Shown here: piece by piece, positions 13,745-21,592 of the stretch
Layout: each line of letters starts with the position of its first letter
How positions within the stretch are numbered: position 1 is the first letter of the stretch
Assembly: GCA_900752115.1 (NCBI GenBank)
Contig: CAADUC010000072.1
Location: 1-21,592, forward strand
DNA: 21,592 nt
Reading direction: 5' to 3'
Source of the DNA: Clostridia bacterium
GTDB taxonomy: Bacteria; Bacillota; Clostridia; Oscillospirales; Acutalibacteraceae
Program-made: the position numbers and the translations under genes
The notes under the pieces: generated by a model
What the model saw: the letters and a program-made list of their open reading frames with translations, nothing else
What the model was told of the DNA's origin: nothing
The model's database searches: none

Positions 13745-15244
13745 ATGCTCAGAATTGCGAAAACAGAAAACGGCCTGGTTCGCGGCCTGCCGGCCGCGGA
13801 CCCGCGCATTACCTCGTTCAAGGGAATCCCCTTTGCTGCGCCGCCTGTCGGCGACCTGCGCTGGCGGGCTCCCCAGCCCGCACAGGACTGGAAAGGGGTG
13901 CGGGAATGTTTTGAGTTTGCCCCTATTTCGATGCAGTACGTCCCCGGCGCAAACCCGGAGGACTTCTATGCACGCGAATGGCATGTCGATCCGCAGATCC
14001 CCATGAGCGAGGACTGTCTCTACCTGAACATCTGGACGCCCGCTGTCACGGGGGAGGAAAAGCTTCCCGTCCTCGTGTGGTACTTCGGCGGCGCGTTCCA
14101 GTGCGGATACACCGCCGAGATGGAGTTTGACGGCGAACGTCTCGCACGCCGCGGCCTGATCGTGGTAACGGTCAACTACCGCGTCAACGTTTTCGGCTTC
14201 CTGGCTCACCCCGAACTGACCGCCGAACACCCCGAGGCTCCTGCCAACTTCGGGTGTCTTGACCAGCAGGCGGGCCTGCTGTGGGTCAAGCGCAACATTG
14301 CGGCCTTCGGCGGCGACCCGGACAACATCACCATCGCCGGGCAGTCCGCAGGCGGCGCGAGCGTCATGGCCCAGCTGAACAATCCCGTCAGCGCTGCCTG
14401 CGTCTCGCACGCTATCGTTGAGAGCGGTGTATTTGTCCAGCCGTACGACGCGCCGCGGATCAGCACGCTTGCCGAACTTGAACAGAAGGGCGTTGAGTTC
14501 TTCCGCTTTCTCGGCATTGAAACGCTTGCGGAGGCGCGCGCGCTTCCCGCTGTGCTGCTGCGCAACAAGATGGAAGAGTTCGGCGTGTTCTGGAGCGTCG
14601 TGGCAGACGGAAAATTCCAGAAACAAATCAGTTGGGATACAGCCAAACGCGGCGAACTTCCCGACATTCCGCTCCTGATCGGTGATACAAACGCCGAATT
14701 TTTCGCCGTTCCGCAGGCGGAAACGGACGAGGATCTCCGCGCTTTGGCAGAACGGCATTTCGGAACGGATGCAGATCGATTCCTCTCGTTGATCGGCGCA
14801 CAGGAAGGACTGGAGCAGGCAAAACAGCGTGCGACCGTCAGCGCCGTTGAAATTGCCATCCGCGCGCTGGCCAACCGCCGTGAGGAAAAAGGTGCAAAGA
14901 GCCCGTGTTACGTTTACGAGTTCGGACCGGAAATTCCGGGCTGGGACAACCCCGGCGCGTTCCACTCAAGCGATCTGTGGTTCTTCTTTGAGACGCTGGC
15001 AAAATGCTGGCGCCCCTTCACCGGCAAACATTACGATCTGGCCCGCCAAATGTGCAACTATTGGGCGGCTTTCATCAAAACGGGCAACCCCAACTGCAGC
15101 GACGCTGACGGTACGCCTCAGGAAGAATGGAAGCCCTGGAGTGAAGCCTCCCCGGAACGCATGACCTTCTATGACACACCGAAGTCCGAAAGCTGTCCCG
15201 CTGGCAGCGTGATGGAATTTTTCGTGGAACGCGAGAAGGCCTGA
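13745..15244 (+). CDS. Type-B carboxylesterase
   Basis: Alpha/beta-hydrolase of the carboxylesterase type-B (para-nitrobenzyl esterase, former CE10) family, 499 aa. Signature blocks are FKGIPFAAPPVGDLRWRAP (residues 24-42), SEDCLYLNIWTP with the family cysteine, the oxyanion segment YFGGAFQCG, nucleophile S201 in AGQSAGGAS, and likely triad partners E318 (GDTNAEFF) and H407 (GAFHSSDLWF). No signal peptide is present, so it acts in the cytoplasm. GGGAGGAG stands 7 nt before the ATG. Position between a GH43 and a CE1-like esterase suggests removal of acetyl or aromatic ester groups from imported xylo-oligosaccharides, but few enzymes of this family have proven carbohydrate substrates. Confidence 0.9.
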   Translation: MLRIAKTENGLVRGLPAADPRITSFKGIPFAAPPVGDLRWRAPQPAQDWKGVRECFEFAPISMQYVPGANPEDFYAREWHVDPQIPMSEDCLYLNIWTPAVTGEEKLPVLVWYFGGAFQCGYTAEMEFDGERLARRGLIVVTVNYRVNVFGFLAHPELTAEHPEAPANFGCLDQQAGLLWVKRNIAAFGGDPDNITIAGQSAGGASVMAQLNNPVSAACVSHAIVESGVFVQPYDAPRISTLAELEQKGVEFFRFLGIETLAEARALPAVLLRNKMEEFGVFWSVVADGKFQKQISWDTAKRGELPDIPLLIGDTNAEFFAVPQAETDEDLRALAERHFGTDADRFLSLIGAQEGLEQAKQRATVSAVEIAIRALANRREEKGAKSPCYVYEFGPEIPGWDNPGAFHSSDLWFFFETLAKCWRPFTGKHYDLARQMCNYWAAFIKTGNPNCSDADGTPQEEWKPWSEASPERMTFYDTPKSESCPAGSVMEFFVEREKA

Positions 15245-15294
15245 CCTTCTCCCCACTGCACCGGGCTAAGCCGCCCAACGAAAGGAGAATGATC

Positions 15295-16122
15295 GTGGCA
15301 CTGTTTTACGGCAGCTATTTTTCAGACGCTCTGCGCCGGAACGCCTCATTTTCCGTGTACCTTCCGAACGACGTCGCGCCGGAGTTCCGAACCAATTGTT
15401 TTGAATGGCCCACACAGACGCTGTTTTTGCTGCACGGCTATACCGGCACAGGAGACGACTGGGTAAGGGATACGTCCATTCTGTCGCTTGCCTCACAATT
15501 CAATCTCGCCCTTGTCTGTCCATCCGGAGAAAACAGCTTTTATCTGGATGGCACGGCGACCGGACGCAAATATGAAACGTATGTCGGCCGGGAGCTCGTT
15601 GACTACGTCCGTTCGACTTTCGGCCTTTCAAGCCGCCGGGAAGATACGTTTATCGGCGGAATCTCCATGGGCGGCTTCGGCGCGATCCACACGGGACTGG
15701 CCTACCCTGAAACCTTTTCGAAAATCATTTCCCTCTCCGCTGCCCTGATCACGCACAAGGTCGCTGCAATGAAACCGGGCGCCCCCGATCTGGACGGCAT
15801 GGCCAACTACGATTATTACCGGCTTATGTTCGGCGATCCCGAAAAACTGCTTGAGAGCCGGAACAACCCTGAAACTCTGGTCAAAGATCTGATGGCGTCG
15901 GGAAAAGAGCTTCCTGGGCTTTACCTTGCAATCGGGACGGAGGATTTTCTCTATGAAGATAACCAAATCTTCCGCCGTTTTCTTGAAAAGCAGGGATATC
16001 CCTTTGAGTATCACGAAGGTCCCGGTGCACATGACTTTGCCTTCTGGAATCCACACATCGAATCGTCAATTCGTTGGCTTCTGAGCGGAACAGAGGGCAA
16101 AAACAACGGAGGAGTATCATGA
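15295..16122 (+). CDS. CE1-like esterase (acetyl xylan or feruloyl esterase type)
   Basis: Alpha/beta-hydrolase of the esterase-D/CE1 group, 275 aa. Motifs: LFLLHGYTGTGDDW, nucleophile S124 in GGISMGGFGA, acid D217 in GTEDFLYEDN, and H246 in GPGAHDFAFW, giving a full catalytic triad. It probably removes acetyl or feruloyl groups from xylo-oligosaccharides in the cytoplasm, as there is no signal peptide. An ATG at 15289 is in frame, but AAAGGAG touches it almost directly (1 nt). The GTG at 15295 is 7 nt from that site and is the better start. Its stop codon overlaps the GH39 ATG (ATGA), implying translational coupling of deacylation with xylosidase. Acetyl versus feruloyl specificity is open. 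Confidence 0.85.
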   Translation: MALFYGSYFSDALRRNASFSVYLPNDVAPEFRTNCFEWPTQTLFLLHGYTGTGDDWVRDTSILSLASQFNLALVCPSGENSFYLDGTATGRKYETYVGRELVDYVRSTFGLSSRREDTFIGGISMGGFGAIHTGLAYPETFSKIISLSAALITHKVAAMKPGAPDLDGMANYDYYRLMFGDPEKLLESRNNPETLVKDLMASGKELPGLYLAIGTEDFLYEDNQIFRRFLEKQGYPFEYHEGPGAHDFAFWNPHIESSIRWLLSGTEGKNNGGVS

Positions 16123-17621
16123 GAGAGATGCAATATGTCCTGCAGCCCGGCTGCAGGCAGGAATTTTACAATCATGCCGATTTCTGCATCGGCACAGGCC
16201 GGATGGGGCTTGCGCTGCACCGCGAATATTTTGAACAGCTTAAACTGGTGCAGGAGGAAATCGGCTTCTCGCACATCCGCGGTCACGGCCTGTTCTGCGA
16301 CGATATGGCGATCTATCAGGAGTATACGGATGCAAACGGCGAAACGAGGGCGGAATACAATTTCACTTACCTCGATCGCGTAATGGACAACTATCGAGAG
16401 GTCGGGCTGCGCCCCTTCCTCGAGCTTGGCTTCATGCCGAAAAAAATGGCCTCGGGCGACCAGACCGTGTTTTACTGGAAAGGAAACGTCACGCCTCCGA
16501 AAACATATGAAGCATGGCGCGCTCTGGTGCAGGCTCTTCTGCGCCACCTGCTGGATCGCTACGGCGAGGATGTGCTCACCTGGCCGATTGAGGTCTGGAA
16601 TGAACCGAACCTCCCCGGCTTCTGGAAGGACGCCGACAAAGAGGAATACCTCCGCCTCTTCGCGGAAACGCTCCGCGCCGTCAAGGAAGTGGATTCCCGC
16701 TTCTGCGTGGGAGGTCCCGCCATCTGCGGTGTACAGGATGTCGAGTGGATGCAGGACTTCATGACGTTCTGCCATGACAATACCCTCCCCCTGGATTTCG
16801 TAACCCGCCATTTCTATACCTTTGACACTCCCGAAGAGGATGGGCATTACAGCTACGGTGCGCTGCGCGATCCCGACGAAAGCCTCAAGGAGCTGCAGGT
16901 TTCCCGCGACATCGTCGATTCCTTCCCGGAGTACCGCGGTATCCCGATGCATATTACGGAATTCAACACCTCTTACCGCCCCGACAGCCCGGTGCACGAC
17001 ACCACCCGAAACGCCGCCTATGTCGCCCGGCTGCTCGCCCGCCTCGGCGAAGTAAACGAATCGTATTCTTATTGGACCTTCGGCGACGTCTTTGAAGAGC
17101 TGGGAATTCCCTTCACACCGTTCCACGGTGGATTCGGCCTTGTGGCAAACGGCTGCATTCCGAAACCCACGTTCTGGACGTTCGCTTTCTTTAAACAGCT
17201 CCAGGGCGAATGTCTGCTGCGCTCAAAGGAGGCTGTAGCGGTGCGCCGCGCGGACGGCTCCGTGACCGGCGTTGCGTGGAACCTTGGTCAGGAAACCGGC
17301 GGAAGCTCTGCCTTGACTTTTACCCTTCCCACAGAAGGGACATGGTGTGCGCTGACCAAAACGGTGGATGAAAACCATGCGAACCCGCTCAAGGTCTGGC
17401 ATGATCTCGGCGAGCCTTCCTCCCTCTCCTCCTCGCTGACAAAGCTGCTCCGGGAGAGCGCCTTCCCGGCGGTAAAGACCTGCCGTCTCTCTGCGGAAAA
17501 CGGTGAAGTACGCCTCACCCTGACGCTCGCACAGGATTCCGTCGTCTATTTTGAGCTCACGCCCGTTTCCGGACAAAGCGATCGCGGCTACTCATATGAA
17601 AGAGCCGTCACGGGAGAATAA
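16119..17621 (+). CDS. GH39 beta-xylosidase
   Basis: Predicted retaining beta-xylosidase (500 aa). The TIM barrel has the acid/base E162 in IEVWNEPNLPGFW and nucleophile E281 in MHITEFNTSY, both in the clan GH-A positions of GH39. The N-terminal RGHGLFCDDMAIY and the LARLGEVNESYSYWTFGDVFEE/PFHGGFGL blocks are also typical. A beta-sandwich domain fills about residues 390-490. There is no signal peptide, so it hydrolyses xylobiose and short xylo-oligomers in the cytoplasm. The ATG at 16119 has GGAGGA 5 nt upstream and overlaps the esterase stop; 45 extra bases of open frame upstream belong to that esterase gene. The next gene starts 13 bp downstream. Confidence 0.92.
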   Translation: MREMQYVLQPGCRQEFYNHADFCIGTGRMGLALHREYFEQLKLVQEEIGFSHIRGHGLFCDDMAIYQEYTDANGETRAEYNFTYLDRVMDNYREVGLRPFLELGFMPKKMASGDQTVFYWKGNVTPPKTYEAWRALVQALLRHLLDRYGEDVLTWPIEVWNEPNLPGFWKDADKEEYLRLFAETLRAVKEVDSRFCVGGPAICGVQDVEWMQDFMTFCHDNTLPLDFVTRHFYTFDTPEEDGHYSYGALRDPDESLKELQVSRDIVDSFPEYRGIPMHITEFNTSYRPDSPVHDTTRNAAYVARLLARLGEVNESYSYWTFGDVFEELGIPFTPFHGGFGLVANGCIPKPTFWTFAFFKQLQGECLLRSKEAVAVRRADGSVTGVAWNLGQETGGSSALTFTLPTEGTWCALTKTVDENHANPLKVWHDLGEPSSLSSSLTKLLRESAFPAVKTCRLSAENGEVRLTLTLAQDSVVYFELTPVSGQSDRGYSYERAVTGE

Positions 17622-17634
17622 GGAGGAGCTATCC

Positions 17635-19056
17635 ATGAAAAAACAAGCGTTTAACCCCTATCTGCCGTCATGGGAATACATCCCGGACGGCGAGCCGTAC
17701 GTCTTTGACGGACGTGTTTACGTCTACGGTTCACACGATTTCTTCCGCGGCAACGCCTATTGTCTCGGCGACTACGTCTGCTGGTCGGCTCCCGAGGACA
17801 ATCTCGGAGACTGGCGCTGCGAGGGCGTTATTTACAAGAAAACACAGGACCCGGCCAATCCGGACGGCAGCATGTGCCTTTACGCTCCCGATGTGACGCG
17901 CGGCCCGGACGGACGGTATTATCTCTATTACGTCCTCGATAAAATGTGCGTTGTCTCCGTCGCCGTCTGCGATAGTCCCGCTGGACAATATGAATTTTAC
18001 GGCTACGTCCATTACCCGGACGGCACGCGCCTTGGCGAGCGCGCGGGAGATGAGCCGCAGTTTGACCCCGGCGTAATGACGGAAGACGGCAAAACATACC
18101 TCTACACCGGCTTCTGCGCCATCGGCGACGTCTCCCGCACCGGCCCGCACGGTGTGACGCTCGGCCCGGACATGCTCACCATCGAGGCGGGGCCCGTGCG
18201 CATTGCGCCGAGCCAGCCGTTCAGCTTCGGCAGCGGCTACGAGGGACACGAATTCTTTGAGGCCCCCTCCATCCGTAAGCGTGGGGATCTGTACTATTTC
18301 GTGTATTCCTCCATCCGCATGTTTGAGCTGTGCTACGCTGTAAGCCGCTCGCCAATGGATGGCTTTACGTACGGCGGCGTTATCGTCACAAACAACGACA
18401 TCCACATTGACTCCTACAAGCCCGCAGACAAACCCATGTTTTACGGCGGAAATAACCACGGAAGTATTGTGGAAATCGCAGGAAAGTGGTATATTTTTTA
18501 TCATCGCCATACCGATGGCACGAACTTCAGCCGTCAGGGCTGCATCGAACCGATTGCTTTCCGTGAGGATGGTTCCATCGTTCAGGCAGAAATGACATCC
18601 TGCGGCGCGAACGGCGGTCCGCTCGAGGGAAAAGGAACGTATCCGGCGTACATTGCCTGCCAGCTCTTTACTGCCGGCGGCGAGGACCCGCTTACGACCG
18701 GGGCGCCCGGCGAGTGGATGGACTGCCGCTTCCCGAAAATCACCCAGGACGGCCGCGACGGCGACGAGGAATCAGGCTATATTGCAAATCTGCTGGCCGG
18801 TGCGTCGGCAGGCTTCCGTTATTTCGACTGCCGCGGTGTGCACCGCGTGTCCATCCGTGTGCGCGGTTACTGCAAGGGCGCTTTCTGCGTTAGAACCGCG
18901 TGGAATGGCCCGGCACTGGGAATGATCCCGGTGGACTTCTCCAATGTATGGAAGGAATATACGGCGGAGATTGCGATTCCTGACGGCGTGCAGTCTCTCT
19001 ACTTTACCTACGAAGGCCAGGGGGCGGCAAACCTCGCCTCCTTTACGCTGGAATAA
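17635..19056 (+). CDS. GH43-family xylosidase/arabinofuranosidase with C-terminal CBM6-like domain
   Basis: Predicted inverting hydrolase (473 aa) cleaving xylosyl or arabinosyl units. The propeller opens with NPYLPSWEYIPDGEPYVFDGR, with D18 as general base. It continues with D144 (QFDPGVMTEDGKTYLYTG) and has the probable general acid E209 in EFFEAPSIRKRGDLYYFVYS. From about residue 335 on, a beta-sandwich of CBM6-like type follows (YFDCRGVHRVSIRVRGYCKG, WKEYTAEIAIPDGVQSLYFTYEG), ending exactly at the stop. There is no signal peptide. The ATG has AAGGAGGAG 8 nt upstream. It sits 13 bp behind the GH39 gene and 35 bp before the GH3 gene. It differs from the other GH43 in the window in size, architecture and catalytic-base motif, so the two are not a recent duplication. 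Confidence 0.9.
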   Translation: MKKQAFNPYLPSWEYIPDGEPYVFDGRVYVYGSHDFFRGNAYCLGDYVCWSAPEDNLGDWRCEGVIYKKTQDPANPDGSMCLYAPDVTRGPDGRYYLYYVLDKMCVVSVAVCDSPAGQYEFYGYVHYPDGTRLGERAGDEPQFDPGVMTEDGKTYLYTGFCAIGDVSRTGPHGVTLGPDMLTIEAGPVRIAPSQPFSFGSGYEGHEFFEAPSIRKRGDLYYFVYSSIRMFELCYAVSRSPMDGFTYGGVIVTNNDIHIDSYKPADKPMFYGGNNHGSIVEIAGKWYIFYHRHTDGTNFSRQGCIEPIAFREDGSIVQAEMTSCGANGGPLEGKGTYPAYIACQLFTAGGEDPLTTGAPGEWMDCRFPKITQDGRDGDEESGYIANLLAGASAGFRYFDCRGVHRVSIRVRGYCKGAFCVRTAWNGPALGMIPVDFSNVWKEYTAEIAIPDGVQSLYFTYEGQGAANLASFTLE

Positions 19057-19091
19057 AGGCAAGGAGCCAAAAAGAGGAGGAACCCATTCCG

Positions 19092-21206
19092 ATGATGAAA
19101 CGTGAAACCGCACAGAAGCTCGCCAAAGAGCTTGTTGCACAGATGACCGTGGAGGAAAAAGCGTCACAGCTTCGCTTTCAAGCCCCTGCTATCCCGAGGC
19201 TGAACATTCCCGCCTATAACTGGTGGAACGAGGCGCTCCATGGCGTGGCGCGCGCCGGTACCGCTACCATGTTTCCTCAGGCCATCGGCCTGGCTGCGAT
19301 GTTCGATGAGGAATATCTCAAGACTGTCGCTGAGGTGATCGCCACGGAAGCCCGCGCAAAGTACAATATGCAGTCTGCCCAGGGCGATCGCGACATTTAC
19401 AAAGGTCTGACTCTCTGGTCGCCGAACGTAAATATCTTCCGTGATCCGAGATGGGGCCGCGGTCACGAAACGTACGGCGAGGACCCCTATCTGACCTCCC
19501 GTCTCGGCGTCGCCTTCATCAAGGGACTGCAGGGCGACGGTGAATATCTCAAAACAGCCGCCTGCGCCAAGCATTTTGCCGTGCACTCCGGTCCGGAAGG
19601 AAAGCGCCACGAATTTGACGCCCATGCAAGCCAAAAGGATCTGTGGGAGACATACCTTCCCGCGTTTGAAGCAGCCGTCAAGGAAGCCGGTGTCGAATCC
19701 GTGATGGGTGCATACAACCGTACCAACGGCGAGCCCTGCTGCGGCAGCAAAACGCTGCTCAAGGATATCCTGCGCGACACATGGGGCTTTGAGGGCCACG
19801 TCGTTTCTGACTGCTGGGCTATCTGCGACTTCCATCAGACACACCACGTTACCAATACGCCGACGGAATCCGCCGCCCTCGCACTGAACAACGGCTGCGA
19901 TGTCAACTGCGGTTCCATGTACGCGTATCTGATGCAGGCACTCGGGGAAGGCCTCATTACCGAAGAAAAGCTCACGGAAGCCGCGGAACGCCTGTTCACC
20001 ACCCGCTTCCTTCTCGGCCTCTTCGATGAAAACTGCGAATACAACCAGATTCCGTACGAGGAGACGGATTCTCCCGCCCACAACGAGGTGGCTCTGGAAG
20101 CAGCCCGCCGTTCTCTCGTCCTGCTCAAGAACGACGGCTTGCTGCCGCTCTCGAAGGAGAAGCTCACCAAGGTGGCTGTGATCGGCCCGAACGCCGACAG
20201 CCGCGCCTCTCTGAACGGCAACTATCACGGAACCGCCTCACGCTACATCACCGTGCTCGAGGGAATGCGCGCCGAACTGGGCGACGATGTGCGCATTCTC
20301 TACAGCGAAGGCAGCCACATCTTCAACGACCGCGTCGAAGGACTGGCTCTGCCGGATGACCGCCTCGCGGAGGCAAAGGCCTGTGCGGCACTGAGCGACG
20401 TCGCAATCGTCTGTGTCGGTCTGGATGAAACGCTTGAGGGCGAGCAGGGAGACACCGGCAATCTCAGCGCATCGGGAGACAAGTTTGACCTGAATCTCCC
20501 CGCTTCGCAGCAGCGCCTGCTTGAAGCCGTCGTTTCCACCGGCAAGCCGGTTGTTGTTGTCCTTCTCGCGGGCAGCTCGATTGACCTGACCTATGCGCAG
20601 GAACACTGCGCCGCCGTCGTGCAGGCGTGGTATCCGGGCGCGCTTGGCGGCCGTGCCGTAGCGGAGCTTCTTCTCGGTAAATTCAGTCCCTCCGGCCGCC
20701 TTCCCGTCACCTTCTACTCCTCGAAAAATACGCTTCCCGATTTTGAAGATTACAGCATGAAGGGCCGTACCTACCGCTATCTGACGGAGGAGCCCCTGTA
20801 CCCCTTCGGCTACGGTTTGTCTTACACGAAGTTTGCGTATCTCTCCCTTGAAATGCCTGAGAAGCTTTCCGCGGGCAGTGATATGGATGTGAAGGTCCGC
20901 CTGAAAAATGAAGGCGATCGTGAGGGCGCGGAGGTTATTGAGCTTTATCTCTCCGGCCGTCCGGGCGATGACCAGCCAATCCGCAGCCTTTGCGGCTTTG
21001 CCCGCGTTGAACTTGCCCCCGGCGAGGAGCGCGAAGTCTCCATCCATGTACCGGCCAGGGCAATGCTCACCGTCTCCCAGGATGGTTCCCGTGCCGTAGT
21101 GCCCGGCCATTACTGCATCACGGCGGGCGGTTCGCAGCTTGACAGCCGGAGCCTTGAGCTGACTCAGCGCGACGGTGTATGCGGTTTCTTTGATATTCAG
21201 AGTTAA
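19092..21206 (+). CDS. GH3-family beta-xylosidase/beta-glucosidase
   Basis: Predicted retaining exo-glycosidase (704 aa). Three domains are visible: an N-terminal barrel with WWNEALHGVAR, SPNVNIFRDPRWGRGHETYGEDP, AKHFAVHSGPE and nucleophile D240 in GHVVSDCWAI; an alpha/beta sandwich (about 350-560) with VAVIGPNAD, VCVGLDETLEGEQGD (probable acid/base glutamate region) and AWYPGALGGRAVAELL; and a C-terminal fibronectin-III-like domain (about 595-690). No PA14 insert and no signal peptide are present. Similarity of the barrel to xylosidase-type GH3 enzymes and the operon favour beta-xylosidase, though beta-glucosidase cannot be excluded. The first of two tandem ATGs is closer to AGGAGG (11 nt) and was chosen. 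Confidence 0.9.
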   Translation: MMKRETAQKLAKELVAQMTVEEKASQLRFQAPAIPRLNIPAYNWWNEALHGVARAGTATMFPQAIGLAAMFDEEYLKTVAEVIATEARAKYNMQSAQGDRDIYKGLTLWSPNVNIFRDPRWGRGHETYGEDPYLTSRLGVAFIKGLQGDGEYLKTAACAKHFAVHSGPEGKRHEFDAHASQKDLWETYLPAFEAAVKEAGVESVMGAYNRTNGEPCCGSKTLLKDILRDTWGFEGHVVSDCWAICDFHQTHHVTNTPTESAALALNNGCDVNCGSMYAYLMQALGEGLITEEKLTEAAERLFTTRFLLGLFDENCEYNQIPYEETDSPAHNEVALEAARRSLVLLKNDGLLPLSKEKLTKVAVIGPNADSRASLNGNYHGTASRYITVLEGMRAELGDDVRILYSEGSHIFNDRVEGLALPDDRLAEAKACAALSDVAIVCVGLDETLEGEQGDTGNLSASGDKFDLNLPASQQRLLEAVVSTGKPVVVVLLAGSSIDLTYAQEHCAAVVQAWYPGALGGRAVAELLLGKFSPSGRLPVTFYSSKNTLPDFEDYSMKGRTYRYLTEEPLYPFGYGLSYTKFAYLSLEMPEKLSAGSDMDVKVRLKNEGDREGAEVIELYLSGRPGDDQPIRSLCGFARVELAPGEEREVSIHVPARAMLTVSQDGSRAVVPGHYCITAGGSQLDSRSLELTQRDGVCGFFDIQS

Positions 21207-21248
21207 TTCTCAAAAGGACAACGTGGAAATACAGAAAGGAAAAACACA

Positions 21249-21592
21249 ATGGCTATTTTACAGGTGAACACCGCTCAAAAGGGCGCTGTAATTAACAAAA
21301 ATATATACGGACATTTCTCGGAGCATCTCGGGCGGTGCATTTACAACGGCATGTTTGTGGGAAAAGACAGCCCGATTCCGAATGTAAACGGCATGAGAAC
21401 GGACGTCGTGGAGGCGCTGCGGCACATTCGCGTACCGGTGCTGCGCTGGCCGGGCGGCTGCTTTGCCGACGAGTACCACTGGAAGGACGGCGTCGGCCCG
21501 CAGGAAACCAGAAAACGCATGGTCAATACAAACTGGGGCGGCGTGGTGGAGGACAACTCCTTCGGCACGCACGAGTTCATGGAGCTGTGCCG
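21249..21592 (+). CDS. GH51 alpha-L-arabinofuranosidase (5' part)
   Basis: The first 114 codons of a gene that runs off the right edge. The translation has the GH51 N-terminal blocks [38 protein letters not shown] and [18 protein letters not shown], so the assignment is strong although the catalytic glutamates lie outside the window. Members remove alpha-L-arabinose side chains from arabinoxylan oligomers, usually in the cytoplasm, and no signal peptide is present here. ATG 21249 has AAAGGA 8 nt upstream and follows the GH3 stop by 42 bp, so it belongs to the same operon. Confidence 0.92.
   Translation, partial: MAILQVNTAQKGAVINKNIYGHFSEHLGRCIYNGMFVGKDSPIPNVNGMRTDVVEALRHIRVPVLRWPGGCFADEYHWKDGVGPQETRKRMVNTNWGGVVEDNSFGTHEFMELC

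Noticed and set aside
13715..14965. Long minus-strand open frame opposite the type-B carboxylesterase
   Set aside because: The esterase motifs and complete triad are on the plus strand; the antisense frame shows no recognisable domain.
1..21592. CRISPR arrays, tRNA or rRNA genes, insertion sequences, phage or defence genes
   Set aside because: I saw no repeat-spacer pattern, no tRNA-like cloverleaf in the intergenic regions, and no transposase or integrase motifs in any frame.

Overview
The window looks like a Firmicutes (Clostridia, probably Oscillospirales-type gut or anaerobic-digester) chromosome. Evidence: GC-rich coding DNA beside AT-rich intergenic regions, strong AGGAGG-type ribosome binding sites, near-consensus sigma-A promoters, many hairpin-plus-T-tract terminators, and gene families typical of plant-fibre degrading clostridia. 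The assignment is inferred from gene content only.

Left part (1-4922, all minus strand). Two stem-loop terminators lie at the left edge, followed by a stand-alone Gfo/Idh/MocA-type oxidoreductase with its own promoter. Next is a tight cbiM-cbiN-cbiQ-cbiO operon for an energy-coupling-factor cobalt transporter. The operon starts from a TTGACA/TATAAT promoter and has a complete cobalamin riboswitch (4572-4877) followed by an intrinsic terminator (4284-4312) just before cbiM. Cobalt uptake should therefore be shut off when B12 is plentiful.

Middle (5085-7341, plus strand). A SpoU/TrmH-type RNA 2'-O-methyltransferase is followed by a LacI-family regulator. The helix-turn-helix of the regulator lies upstream of every in-frame ATG, GTG or TTG. 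The natural first codon would be ACG at 6208, exactly where an ATG is expected. A 14-bp near-palindrome, GTTTATCGTTAAAC, overlaps the start of transcription of this gene. The same site in inverted orientation sits at the same place in the next promoter (7555-7568), and a weaker third copy lies at 7391-7404. This defines a local LacI regulon.

Right part (7511-21592, plus strand). This is one long arabinoxylan-oligosaccharide utilisation operon: a 5'-truncated solute-binding protein, a GH10-GH120-like fusion, a GH43 with a Big_4-like Ig domain, a type-B carboxylesterase, a CE1-like esterase, a GH39 beta-xylosidase, a second GH43 with a C-terminal CBM6-like module, a GH3 and the start of a GH51 arabinofuranosidase that runs off the window. 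None of the enzymes has a signal peptide. The likely scheme is import of decorated xylo-oligosaccharides by an ABC transporter, then cytoplasmic deacylation, debranching and hydrolysis to xylose and arabinose. The transporter permeases are not in the window, and the promoter/operator is joined directly to the middle of the binding-protein gene. This suggests a deletion or an assembly junction.

The most unusual items are the cytoplasmic GH10-GH120-like bifunctional protein, the shared LacI operators, the ACG start of the regulator, and the promoter-to-mid-gene junction at about 7570.
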